Assembly (NCBI GenBank): GCA_027858795.1
Contig: JAQICF010000223.1
Location: 1-10,552 of the forward strand
Direction of reading: 5' to 3'
DNA length: 10,552 nucleotides
Source of the DNA: Candidatus Delongbacteria bacterium
GTDB taxonomy: Bacteria; Delongbacteria; UBA4055
The notes under the pieces are model-generated. The model was not told where the DNA came from, did not search any database, and saw nothing but the letters and a program-made list of their open reading frames with translations. Positions 1 through 7,472 of this stretch are shown here, one piece after another. How positions within the stretch are numbered: position 1 is the stretch's first letter; each line of letters opens with the position of its first letter. The translations under genes were made by a program, and so were the position numbers.

Positions 1-348
1 ATGCTGGCTTCAAAGCTGATAGCAACGGCTTTTCTTTTTATTATAGCTATGTATCCTGCTTTCTGGATACTAATTCCTCTTTATGTGATCAGAGGAGCAT
101 TGATGAATTCAGCTCAACCCCTCAGTCGGTCTATTCTTATGGATGCTGTGCCTAAAAAACACAGAGGCAAGTGGAGTTCAGTAAGTGTAATATCCTGGGG
201 ATTATTTTGGAACGCATCAGCAATGATCGGTGGATTCCTGATCGGAGAGGATAATTTTAGGTTGTGCTTCCTTGTAACTGCTTGTGTATATGCTGTTGGT
301 TCTATTCCTCTCTTTTTTCTAATTCCGTTGGTGAATAAGGAGAGTTAG
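1..348 (+). CDS. MFS transporter, C-terminal fragment (5' end outside window)
   Basis: The reading frame is open from the first base and ends at TAG 346-348. The ATG at base 1 is probably an internal Met rather than the start. The 115 visible residues hold about three hydrophobic segments (roughly 5-32, 60-82 and 86-110). A polar loop between the first two contains SILMDAVPKKHRGKWSS. A small-residue stretch, then an acidic/basic loop with an RG(K/R) pair, then a helix rich in Gly, Trp and Ala is typical of the cytoplasmic loops in the C-terminal six-helix half of major facilitator superfamily proteins. The substrate cannot be read. The gene converges on the radical SAM gene with only 9 bp between the two stop codons and no visible terminator. 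It could also be another 12-helix carrier, but the loop pattern favours MFS. Confidence 0.75.
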   Translation: MLASKLIATAFLFIIAMYPAFWILIPLYVIRGALMNSAQPLSRSILMDAVPKKHRGKWSSVSVISWGLFWNASAMIGGFLIGEDNFRLCFLVTACVYAVGSIPLFFLIPLVNKES

Positions 349-357
349 TATGTTAGT

Positions 358-1488
358 TTAATTCTGATCTTCTAAAATTGATAAAAAAGGATACATTACA
401 TTATAATGCTTCTGTATGAACATAGGTGATTTCTTCTTATAAAGCCTTTCAGCAAGTTTGTCTGAAATATCTATCAAAATTCTTTCACTTTCGCATAAAA
501 AAGGTGTGATAGTATTGATATTTCCAGTAGATTGCCAGTTTAAACAACTACAATTATTATTGCATCTGAATTTATTGATGCACTCTTCGCATTCACTGAA
601 CCTTACTTTTGATCTGAGATGTAGATCCATGCGTTTTACTTCATCAAGCCCATCAAAGACATTGCCAATACAATATTCTTCTTTATTTACTACAGTATCC
701 TGCACAAATTGAATGCACGGATAAATATCACCGTTAGGTGCAATTGAAAGCTGTCTTTCTCCGAAGGAGCATCTGTGACAAAGAGCATCTTCTCCTTTAA
801 TATGTGTAGCTATTTTCATCTCAAAAGGACTGAAATAAAATTTCTTTTCATCAAGTGTCATTTCTTCATAAAGTTTCGAGAGTTTTTTGTATTCTTTTTT
901 GAGCTTTATAAGATCAAGATCTGTCCATTCTGCACCATAATTCATTGAGACCAGAACATATTTAAAACCTTTGTTAAAAAAGTATTTCACGGAATCATAG
1001 TAATAATCAAGAGTGTCAGGATTGACAGTCATATAAATACGGGAATACGGTCTTGTTTTTAACAAGTTAGAAAATTTGCTTTCAATAATATCAAATGTCG
1101 GTTTATCATCTTTTAGAATACGATGCTTATCGTGTACTTCTTTAATACCATCTACACTTATACCTACACCGATGTTTCTCTCAACTGCAAGGTCGATAAA
1201 ATCATTATCTAGAAGAGTTCCATTCGTAGTGATCTTGTAATGAAAGAATGTACCGTCCATCTTTCTGAGTTCATCTGAATATTCGAATGCGTAATCGATC
1301 AATTCACGTTTCAGAAGTGGTTCGCCACCAAAAAATATAATACCTGAATTTATCGGATTGATCGTCCTGGAAAGGTCTAAGGCTTTTTTGACAATTTCTT
1401 TAGTCATAGATATTTTTTTATCTTTTGGGTTGTAACAATAATCGCATTTCATGTTACAATCTGTAGTCAAATGAAGAGTAATATGCAT
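358..1488 (-). CDS. Radical SAM/SPASM peptide-modifying enzyme (putative maturase)
   Basis: This 376-residue protein is a cytosolic radical SAM enzyme. It has the CxxxCxxC cluster motif at C11/C15/C18, GGEP at 54-57 (SAM binding), TTNGTLL at 87-93 and ISVDG at 110-114 followed by HDxxR at 119-123. The C-terminal SPASM region carries many cysteines: C237, C240, C258 after a PNGDIYPC turn, then C300-x2-C303-x5-C309-x3-C313, and C332. That pattern would bind two auxiliary [4Fe-4S] clusters. Family knowledge: such enzymes modify peptides or proteins (anSME, sactipeptide, cyclophane and epimerase types). The protein begins almost directly at the cluster motif, so no separate N-terminal peptide-recognition domain is visible. 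The ATG (1488-1486) immediately follows the TAA of the upstream gene, and no strong Shine-Dalgarno precedes it, so translation probably depends on re-initiation after that gene. Inference: the upstream product is its substrate. No sulfatase gene is nearby, which makes anSME less likely. Confidence 0.9.
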   Translation of the reverse strand: MHITLHLTTDCNMKCDYCYNPKDKKISMTKEIVKKALDLSRTINPINSGIIFFGGEPLLKRELIDYAFEYSDELRKMDGTFFHYKITTNGTLLDNDFIDLAVERNIGVGISVDGIKEVHDKHRILKDDKPTFDIIESKFSNLLKTRPYSRIYMTVNPDTLDYYYDSVKYFFNKGFKYVLVSMNYGAEWTDLDLIKLKKEYKKLSKLYEEMTLDEKKFYFSPFEMKIATHIKGEDALCHRCSFGERQLSIAPNGDIYPCIQFVQDTVVNKEEYCIGNVFDGLDEVKRMDLHLRSKVRFSECEECINKFRCNNNCSCLNWQSTGNINTITPFLCESERILIDISDKLAERLYKKKSPMFIQKHYNVMYPFLSILEDQN

Positions 1489-2322
1489 TTAGTTCTTAGC
1501 CGCGAATTTATACCATTCCAAAAAATCGTGAACTTGCTTTTTTAATAAATTTATGGAATATTTTTTATCTCTACTACCAACGGTTGGATCGTAGAATACA
1601 CCAAAATTAATTTTTCCATAATCTTCCATAACATCTCTTGCTTTCTGCGCAGCTGATTTCGCATTAAATGACCATATAGAACTTCCATTACTTTTCTGTC
1701 CACCTTCACCAATATCTTTAAAAATATAACTGCCATTTTTACCAAAAAATTCTATACCTAAATTCAATTCAGTGTTGTATCTATCAAGAGTGATATTTGT
1801 TTTAAGACTATCGATTATTCTGTCACCTTTATTATTTATCTCTTTCCATCTATTTTTAATTGTAGTTCTTAGCTTGTGTTGAGCAGCAGTGACAACATTT
1901 TTCCTTGAAAATATAATACCTGCTTTTCTAAATTCTTCTTCGATTACATGTAGTGCTTCATCTTCGGATAAAAAAACTGCTGGTGCAACTGACATGCAAC
2001 CACCACTACCGTAACCTGTTCCGTGGACAAAAACAGGAGCAACTGAAGCCTTGTCTTGATTATTTTCATAATTAACAACAGAATGAGAATTGACATTAGT
2101 TATATATTGTGAATTAATTTTATTTTTATCAACATTATATTTTTCTTTGTTTAATTTAAGGGAGGAACAACTCATTAAAAATGCTGACAAGGTAAAATAT
2201 ACAATTTCTTTTCTTTTCCAGATCTTTGGAATATTATTTTTAAGTAATTTTTGATCTAAAATGACTTCTTCCCATTTAGGGTACTTAATCACTCTAGTTT
2301 GTTGGATCTGATTTATTTTCAT
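1489..2322 (-). CDS. Putative radical SAM substrate: Gly-rich, lipoprotein-like protein of unknown family
   Basis: The open frame reaches a TTG at 2325, but the ATG at 2322 is preferred because TAGG sits just upstream (taggtattgATG). From this ATG the protein has 277 residues. Residues 1-37 are a charged, leader-like region with IKYPKWEEV and LLKNNIPKIWKRK. Residues 40-51 are hydrophobic and end in LMSC, a lipobox-like site with C52. A polar, Asn-rich linker (56-92) leads to a conserved-looking block: VAPVF, then HGTGYGSGGC (100-109), then VAPAVFLSEDEA (112-123). The rest looks like a mixed alpha/beta domain with FGVFYDP and a final amphipathic helix (KKQVHDFLEWYK). Only two cysteines are present, C52 and C109. 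I do not recognise a named family, though the leader and the SEDEAL and FGVFYDP blocks look like a conserved type I have seen beside radical SAM genes (recollection, not a search). The stop abuts the radical SAM start, which suggests a substrate or partner role. Confidence 0.72.
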   Translation of the reverse strand: MKINQIQQTRVIKYPKWEEVILDQKLLKNNIPKIWKRKEIVYFTLSAFLMSCSSLKLNKEKYNVDKNKINSQYITNVNSHSVVNYENNQDKASVAPVFVHGTGYGSGGCMSVAPAVFLSEDEALHVIEEEFRKAGIIFSRKNVVTAAQHKLRTTIKNRWKEINNKGDRIIDSLKTNITLDRYNTELNLGIEFFGKNGSYIFKDIGEGGQKSNGSSIWSFNAKSAAQKARDVMEDYGKINFGVFYDPTVGSRDKKYSINLLKKQVHDFLEWYKFAAKN

Positions 2323-2352
2323 CAATACCTACAAGAATACTTATGACATCTA

Positions 2353-2381
2353 TTGATTATCCTTATGAAATACAATATATT
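2353..2381 (+). promoter_or_regulatory. Sigma70-like promoter of the ankyrin gene
   Basis: TTGATT (2353-2358) and TATATT (2376-2381) are separated by exactly 17 bp. The -10 box lies 32 bp before the ATG at 2414. It sits in the 92-bp divergent spacer, so any regulator bound here could also affect the minus-strand substrate/radical SAM pair. No convincing promoter was found for that opposite strand. Confidence 0.5.
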
Positions 2382-2413
2382 GATAAACACAAGGAAAGTA
2401 AAGAGGCAGGTTA

Positions 2414-4636
2414 ATGAAAACTAATTTATTTATGATAATAATATTCGTTTTAAATTTAGCATCCTTTGCACAAAAAGGTGGTGTATCCTCAGATAAGAAA
2501 ATTAAAGATTCTCTTCCTGCAATAGAAGTAAAATACTATTACCAACCGACTCCTAGATTTAGATACAAAAAAGGTGATTTTTTAACATCTGATTCAAGTA
2601 AAACCATATTTAACTTGGATACGTTAAGCGGTGAAAATATAAATGATACCAATCAAGAAGGGATTTCTCCCTTATTGGCTTTATTTTATGATTCAAGCGA
2701 TTATTTTAACAGTGTCGATATAAAAGAAATTTATGATATAGTAAAAAAATATTTAGAGCTTGGTGCAGACATCAACATAAGAAGTGTGCTTGGTATTACA
2801 CCGTTAATGAAGGCATGTGAATATGGAATGTGTGATATCGTAAAATTACTTATAGAAAATAATTCTGATACTAATATTAAGAATTACCAAAGCAAAACAG
2901 CACTTCATTTTGCAGTGAAATCAGGCAATATTGAAATAGTAAAAGCACTTCTTCAAAATAAAGCTGATCCGAAGGTCATTGATTTTACTGGACGTAAACC
3001 AATTTTCTATGCTGAGGATAATGGAATAATTGAATTATTAGAAAAAATGTCTGATTTGAATCTTGAGGAGAAATATATTCTGTCAGTAATGAAAAGCGAT
3101 ATAAAAAAAGTGGAAGAATGTATTAAAGAGAGAGTAAATATCAATTGTTCGTTTCTCGACAAGAAAAATGCTTTAATGTATGCTTGTGAGAAAGGGAATA
3201 TTGAAGTAGTAAAAGCTTTGATCAATTCTGGAATTGAAATCAATACTACTGACATATATAATGAGAGTGCTTTATTTTATGCTGTTAGATCAAAGAATGT
3301 AGAAGTAGTGAGACTATTATTAAAAAATAATGTTATAATTGACAATGAGAATGAATCTTCAGAAACAGCACTTATTTTAGCAACAAAATTGGATAATGCC
3401 GATCTTGTTAAAATATTAGTGACACATAAAGCAGATGTCTCGGTAGAGGACATTTATGGTAATACGGCCATAGACTGGGCATTTAAAAACAAATATCAGG
3501 ATATAATTATCATGATCACAGAATTGTCAAATGACTTTGAATTCAATAACCAGTTGTTATTCCGGTCTATAGATGAAGATCTTTTTGATTTGATTGATAT
3601 TATTATACAAAAAGGACATAATTTAAATCTAACAAATGACAAAGGACAAACACCTTTATATAGATCAATACTTCTAAAAAAATATAAACTAGCATTAAAA
3701 TTCATCAAACAGAATGTAAATATAAATATACCATCAGATTTTAAATTATCACCCCTAATGCTTACTATTAAATACAGTTCTAATAAACCCCTAAAGTTGA
3801 AAGGATATGAGCCTTTTGCTAAACAATTTCGTAATTATTATTCGTACAAGCGTATAAATGATAAAAAAATTGATCAGGAAATATCCCTAATTGATACACT
3901 TATAAAATACGGCGCAAATATTAATCCAAAAGACCTGAATTCAAATCCTTTAATCACTTCTATTATGACAGGTAATTTCGAATTAACAAAAAGGCTCATA
4001 GATCTGGGTGCTGAGATAAATAGTCCTGATGAAAACAAATCATCTCCGTTGCAGTATTTGTTAACTTATATGAGAAATGATTCAACATTACTAGACTATG
4101 TAAAATATTTCTACTCGAAAGGTGCAGATTTGGAATGGAAGAATACTAATAATACTTCAGTACTTTTATACGCGATTAGTTCCAATAATGTAGAGGTTGC
4201 AAAATATGTCTACGAGAATTTAGCTAATCCTGATATTAATTTTATTGATACAAGGGGTGTTACTGCTTTATTCTATGGCGTCAAGTATAATAACATTGAA
4301 ATGGCTAAATATTTGCTTGAATTAGGAGCTGATATAAATATTTCCAAGAAATTGTCTAATGAACAAAACAAGTATAAATTATTGCACCAGGGGATATATA
4401 GTGGAGATGACATAAATGTTTATTTAATTGAAAATGGTATTGATATTAATCAAACATTTTATAATCAAATGACCCCATTGATGCTTGCATGTCAAAGAAA
4501 GAGATTAAAAACTACAGAAAAATTAATTAAACATGGTTTAGATATATATGCTAAAGATAAAAGTGGTAAAACTGCATTTGATTATGGTAAATATAACAAC
4601 GAAATCATGAAAATATTGAAGCAGTACAAAAAGTAG
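2414..4636 (+). CDS. Exported ankyrin-repeat protein
   Basis: This 740-residue protein starts with a Sec signal peptide: Lys2, a hydrophobic core at 5-15, and likely cleavage after SFA19. The ATG is preceded by gaggcagg. After a short N-terminal region (20-82), about 15 ankyrin repeats run from roughly residue 83 to the C-terminus. They are recognisable by repeated blocks such as TPLMKACEYG, KTALHFAVKSGN, ALMYACEKGN, ALFYAVRSKN, TPLMLACQRK and KTAFDYG, each followed by a second helix and a loop such as GADINI or KADPKV. Some repeats are degenerate or carry insertions, notably around residues 450-500. No catalytic domain or membrane anchor is visible beyond the signal peptide, so the mature protein is probably periplasmic or secreted and binds protein partners. 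The partner is unknown. It is divergent from the substrate/radical SAM pair and tail-to-tail with the ABC operon (22 bp gap, no clear terminator). Confidence 0.9.
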   Translation: MKTNLFMIIIFVLNLASFAQKGGVSSDKKIKDSLPAIEVKYYYQPTPRFRYKKGDFLTSDSSKTIFNLDTLSGENINDTNQEGISPLLALFYDSSDYFNSVDIKEIYDIVKKYLELGADINIRSVLGITPLMKACEYGMCDIVKLLIENNSDTNIKNYQSKTALHFAVKSGNIEIVKALLQNKADPKVIDFTGRKPIFYAEDNGIIELLEKMSDLNLEEKYILSVMKSDIKKVEECIKERVNINCSFLDKKNALMYACEKGNIEVVKALINSGIEINTTDIYNESALFYAVRSKNVEVVRLLLKNNVIIDNENESSETALILATKLDNADLVKILVTHKADVSVEDIYGNTAIDWAFKNKYQDIIIMITELSNDFEFNNQLLFRSIDEDLFDLIDIIIQKGHNLNLTNDKGQTPLYRSILLKKYKLALKFIKQNVNINIPSDFKLSPLMLTIKYSSNKPLKLKGYEPFAKQFRNYYSYKRINDKKIDQEISLIDTLIKYGANINPKDLNSNPLITSIMTGNFELTKRLIDLGAEINSPDENKSSPLQYLLTYMRNDSTLLDYVKYFYSKGADLEWKNTNNTSVLLYAISSNNVEVAKYVYENLANPDINFIDTRGVTALFYGVKYNNIEMAKYLLELGADINISKKLSNEQNKYKLLHQGIYSGDDINVYLIENGIDINQTFYNQMTPLMLACQRKRLKTTEKLIKHGLDIYAKDKSGKTAFDYGKYNNEIMKILKQYKK

Positions 4637-4658
4637 TTTATTGGATGTAAATTTTTTC

Positions 4659-5909
4659 CTAATATACTAGTAATCTTTTCTTGTCCAAATCACTATAATC
4701 TTTATTTTTTAGAGTAACGACCCAACAACCATAAATTATTGATGCTCGGGCAATAAAACTGATTAAAAAGAGTAGAATTATTGGAGTTATCGTTAGGTTT
4801 TCGTAGAAGTGTTTATATGTAAAATATAGAATTGCCACCGAACAAATATCAAATATGGAATCTTTTATAAAAAACAATATGTAAGATAGAAGAATTGTTA
4901 GTTCAAACTTTTTCCTTCTCAACCCAGAAGTTATATATAGATGTTCAATTAATTCTTTTTGCCTGAACGTGTTAATGCTACCAAAGGCTGAATAAATATA
5001 AAAATAGAAGACTAAAAACATTCCATATTTTATACCCAATATAGAAATAACAACATAATAAATTAACAAACCGATTAAAACACTTAAGATCATAACCCGA
5101 TTTGAATTGTTGCGAAACAAGCTATATTGGTATAATTTTGCTTGTGTATATTTTGATTTTGTTTGCTTAAAGCAAGTAACTAACTTTTTAATACTTCGGT
5201 TTTTTGTTGAATATTCCAAGTGTCCAAAGAAATCACCACCCAGAATTCTATTCCAGCCTTTTTTAAAATTACGCTCGTAATCTTCTTTGTAATTTTTGTA
5301 GTTTTGATAAAAATTAACGATTTGATAAATTATAACAGAAAAGAAAACTATTCCAGAAGCGTAAGCTATTAGTATGGAATAGCTATTATAGATAGATATC
5401 GAATAAGTTACACTCATAATCGAAGGTAAAAGATAAAAAATTAATTTCAATAACCTAAATTTATTAGATCGATACATAAATCGATAACCAATAAGAATGG
5501 TCATCATCATAGAAATGAACCAGAGATTAAAAAGAAGAAACATAATAAGCTCCATGAGACTTCCAAAACCAAATATGAACATACCCCAGATAAATACTAA
5601 AAGCATATATGAACCTGAGTAGATCATTTTCTTTTTACGGATATCCGGCACCATTCTGTGAACGGTAATATTTGGACTTTCAAACAATGACATTATAGGA
5701 AACATATAATTTGAGAGAAGAACCAAAATAAATACAGGCATAAGGATAGACCAAGATAATGAAACAGGCTCTTGTGTTAAGAAGTTTCGGCTTCCAACAT
5801 AAAAGATCTTGTAAAGTGTTACGCTTAGAAATGACATTAAAAAATAGCCTATACCTATAAAGTTCACGGCTTTAATATTTGATTTTAATATATGCAAATA
5901 TACTTTCAT
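4659..5909 (-). CDS. ABC transporter membrane protein (permease), unrecognised subfamily
   Basis: The frame extends to a TTG at 5921, but the ATG at 5909 is better because GGAG stands 6 bases before it (ggagaataaaATG). This gives 416 residues. About ten hydrophobic segments are visible. Roughly six fall in residues 14-200 (for example near 14-36, 52-72, 96-138 and 176-198). A basic, Tyr/Lys-rich cytoplasmic loop follows at about 199-265, then a second membrane block of four to five segments (265-310, 335-360, 375-400). The start lies 13 bases after the stop of the ATP-binding gene, so this is the natural partner of that ATPase. The layout of one ATPase and one large permease behind a YtrA-type regulator fits the ABC exporters of YtrA/BcrA-like operons, which often answer cell-envelope stress or export peptides. 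The substrate is not readable. I do not see FtsX/MacB periplasmic-domain features. Confidence 0.75.
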   Translation of the reverse strand: MKVYLHILKSNIKAVNFIGIGYFLMSFLSVTLYKIFYVGSRNFLTQEPVSLSWSILMPVFILVLLSNYMFPIMSLFESPNITVHRMVPDIRKKKMIYSGSYMLLVFIWGMFIFGFGSLMELIMFLLFNLWFISMMMTILIGYRFMYRSNKFRLLKLIFYLLPSIMSVTYSISIYNSYSILIAYASGIVFFSVIIYQIVNFYQNYKNYKEDYERNFKKGWNRILGGDFFGHLEYSTKNRSIKKLVTCFKQTKSKYTQAKLYQYSLFRNNSNRVMILSVLIGLLIYYVVISILGIKYGMFLVFYFYIYSAFGSINTFRQKELIEHLYITSGLRRKKFELTILLSYILFFIKDSIFDICSVAILYFTYKHFYENLTITPIILLFLISFIARASIIYGCWVVTLKNKDYSDLDKKRLLVY

Positions 5910-5922
5910 TTTATTCTCCAAT

Positions 5923-6813
5923 CTATTTGTTCAATTCTAAGAAAATATCTTCCAGATTCATTTGTTCAACTGTGATCTTTGCGGATAATTCATTCTCCAA
6001 TCGTTTGATTTTATCACTGCTAATATTGTCTACTGAAACCGTTACTTTTTTACCTGAAATACTTAAATTAAGAATGTTTTTTATCGTAATATCATCAATG
6101 TTAAGTTCTTTTTCTGATTGAATGTGAAGTTTAAGTACTCTTTCTTTTAGGGTTGCCAGATCTCCCATGTATTTAATTTCATTATCTTTTAAAAGTGCAA
6201 CATCTGCAGCGATTCTTTCAAGATCTGAAGTGATATGAGTTGAGAAAAGCATAGTAGTTCCGTTCTCTATATTCAGGTCGATCAATTCTTTAATGAAAGT
6301 TCTTCTAGCAACTGGGTCAAGACTGGCTACCGGTTCATCAAAAATATAAAGTTCTGGTTCATGTCCCATTGCCATAATGATAGCAACTTTCTGTTTTTCA
6401 CCTTCTGATAAATTGCTTAATTTTGATTTTGGATCAATATGCCAATCGTTTAATAATTGCTCAACTTTACTATTATTCCAATTGTCGTAAAAAGCACTGG
6501 TGTAATCAAGAATTACTTGTACTGTCATCCAAGTGTGAAATGAAGATAATGTTTGAGGAACATATCCGAGTTTTTGTTTTATTTCGGCAGGGAGATCCCA
6601 GGAATCTTGATCAAATAGACTCGCTTTACCATCATCAAGTTTTAATAATCCCAATAATCCTTTTATCATTGTAGTTTTTCCGGAACCATTCTTTCCGACT
6701 AAACCCATTATAGTACCTTTCTTTATGGACAGATCAATATTCTTCAGAACAGTTTTATCACCATAGCTTTTGCTAACATTATCTAATTTTAATACTATTT
6801 CATTATTTTCCAT
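5923..6813 (-). CDS. ABC transporter ATP-binding protein
   Basis: A longer frame from 6891 exists, but its first 26 residues do not resemble an ABC N-terminus. The ATG at 6813 has GGAG 7 bases upstream (ggagaacaacaATG) and begins MENNEIVLKLDNVSKSYG, so 296 residues are called. Motifs in order: Walker A GKNGSGKTT (40-48), Q-loop Q87, signature LSEGEKQ (135-141), Walker B LYIFDEP (155-161), D-loop SLD (164-166) and H193 in STH. The signature has Glu where the consensus LSGGQ has Gly, a variant common in this subfamily. Residues 215-296 form the usual C-terminal extension of exporter-type ATPases (the ABC-2 and YtrB-like group). The start overlaps the end of the GntR gene by 11 bases, which indicates translational coupling and a shared transcript. 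Confidence 0.92.
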   Translation of the reverse strand: MENNEIVLKLDNVSKSYGDKTVLKNIDLSIKKGTIMGLVGKNGSGKTTMIKGLLGLLKLDDGKASLFDQDSWDLPAEIKQKLGYVPQTLSSFHTWMTVQVILDYTSAFYDNWNNSKVEQLLNDWHIDPKSKLSNLSEGEKQKVAIIMAMGHEPELYIFDEPVASLDPVARRTFIKELIDLNIENGTTMLFSTHITSDLERIAADVALLKDNEIKYMGDLATLKERVLKLHIQSEKELNIDDITIKNILNLSISGKKVTVSVDNISSDKIKRLENELSAKITVEQMNLEDIFLELNK

Positions 6814-7207
6814 TGTTGTTCTCCATAAGTTTTGATAATAATTCAATAACTTTTTCTTTCGGTAGCCCGAGTTGCTTTGCCTGTTCTGCAATCTCTTCTA
6901 AATTTGGTTTTATAAATTCCATTCTTTCTTTAACAGTCTTAGTATTTTCACTGCTGGAAGCTACAACCATACCCTTTCCTCTTCTTCGTTCAAGAATATT
7001 AGAAGCTTCAAGTGTACTATATGCTTTAGATACTGTCATAGGGTTGACTTCAAAATGGGTTGCGACTTTTCTAACAGAAGGGATCTCATCTCCGGGAGAT
7101 AAATGACCACTGGCGACCAGTCTTTCAACCTGATCAACTATTTGTTTATAAATAGGTATTCCAGAACTCGGATGGATCTGGAAATATATTTCGTTATTAT
7201 CACTCAT
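6803..7207 (-). CDS. GntR-family transcriptional regulator, YtrA subfamily
   Basis: The 134-residue protein has an N-terminal GntR winged helix-turn-helix at about residues 10-75. It opens with PIYKQIVDQVERLVASG, followed by SPGDEIPSVRKVA, NPMTVSKAYSTLE and the wing RRRGKGMVV. The C-terminal part (80-134) is only a short helical dimerisation region (LEEIAEQAKQLGLPKEKVIELL). This short length and lack of an effector domain define the YtrA subfamily, whose members usually repress their own operon with ABC transporter genes. That matches the two genes downstream here. The ATG at 7207 is preceded by GAGG about 8 bases upstream. A perfect dyad at 7233-7254 over the apparent -10 box is the likely autoregulatory operator. 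The inducing signal is not readable. Confidence 0.92.
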   Translation of the reverse strand: MSDNNEIYFQIHPSSGIPIYKQIVDQVERLVASGHLSPGDEIPSVRKVATHFEVNPMTVSKAYSTLEASNILERRRGKGMVVASSSENTKTVKERMEFIKPNLEEIAEQAKQLGLPKEKVIELLSKLMENNNGK

Positions 7208-7232
7208 AACATCGTCCTCAATTGCTGTGTTG

Positions 7233-7254
7233 GTGTATTGGTAAGGTAATACAC
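7233..7254 (-). promoter_or_regulatory. Predicted GntR/YtrA operator dyad
   Basis: GTGTATT (7233-7239) and AATACAC (7248-7254) form a perfect 7-bp inverted repeat with an 8-base spacer. The dyad begins 26 bases upstream of the repressor start codon. It covers the -10 box and the predicted transcription start, so binding would block RNA polymerase. The GT...AC ends and the spacing are of the kind GntR winged-helix dimers bind. Autoregulation is inferred. Confidence 0.6.
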
Positions 7255-7271
7255 TGAAAGGAATCTGTCAA
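7243..7271 (-). promoter_or_regulatory. Promoter of the gntR-ABC operon
   Basis: Read on the minus strand, a perfect TTGACA (7271-7266) is followed after 17 bp by TACCTT (7248-7243), which keeps T1, A2 and T6 of the -10 consensus. It implies a leader of about 30 bases. The operator dyad overlaps the -10 box. Confidence 0.55.
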
Positions 7272-7361
7272 GTGATATTTGTGAGCGAGATAGGATATCC
7301 TGTAAGGATATGTTTTTTTAATTAAGTATTGATAGAATATAAAAAACATGCATCCATGCGT

Positions 7362-7407
7362 AGTAACCGTGTAAATTAGAAGTTGTATTTCTATTTTGCA
7401 CGGTACT
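7362..7407. repeat. Long imperfect hairpin/dyad upstream of the DUF4143 gene
   Basis: Pairings: ACCGTG (7366-7371) with CACGGT (7399-7404), a T/G wobble, AAA (7373-7375) with TTT (7395-7397), one T/T mismatch, then TAGAA (7377-7381) with TTCTA (7389-7393). The loop is 7 bases. AGT/ACT extends the base past a bulged A at 7365. It lies 6 bp upstream of a TTGACT -35 box. It could be an operator, a small RNA stem or the remnant of a small palindromic element. After a 12-base gap, T-rich sequence follows on the plus strand, but no plus-strand gene precedes it. Confidence 0.5.
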
Positions 7408-7412
7408 TAGGC

Positions 7413-7441
7413 TTGACTTTTTCTTTTTTATGTTTTATATT
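7413..7441 (+). promoter_or_regulatory. Promoter of the DUF4143 ATPase gene
   Basis: TTGACT (7413-7418) and TATATT (7436-7441) are separated by 17 bp, and the -10 box ends 31 bases before the ATG. The arrangement matches the promoter seen before the ankyrin gene. Confidence 0.6.
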
Positions 7442-7472
7442 GAAAGTAAAAGAGATTAAACAAGGCTAAAAG

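Noticed and set aside
358..1488. Assignment of the radical SAM protein as an anaerobic sulfatase-maturating enzyme (anSME)
   Set aside because: The motif layout is similar, but there is no sulfatase gene here. The abutting gene offers a better substrate, so only the radical SAM/SPASM level is supported.
2325..2413. Minus-strand promoter for the substrate/radical SAM pair
   Set aside because: Candidates such as TTGTAT-17-TAGATG match too poorly to report as a feature.
4637..4658. Bidirectional terminator between the ankyrin and permease genes
   Set aside because: The 22-bp gap has A/T runs but no stem that could be paired convincingly.
6814..6891. N-terminal extension of the ABC ATPase reading frame
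   Set aside because: The extra 26 residues lie inside the GntR gene in another frame and have no ABC character. A good GGAG precedes the internal ATG at 6813.
7292..7311. Palindrome AGGATATCCT and the following AAGGATAT direct repeat
   Set aside because: It is short and in AT-rich DNA upstream of the promoter. It does not overlap either promoter, so chance is likely.
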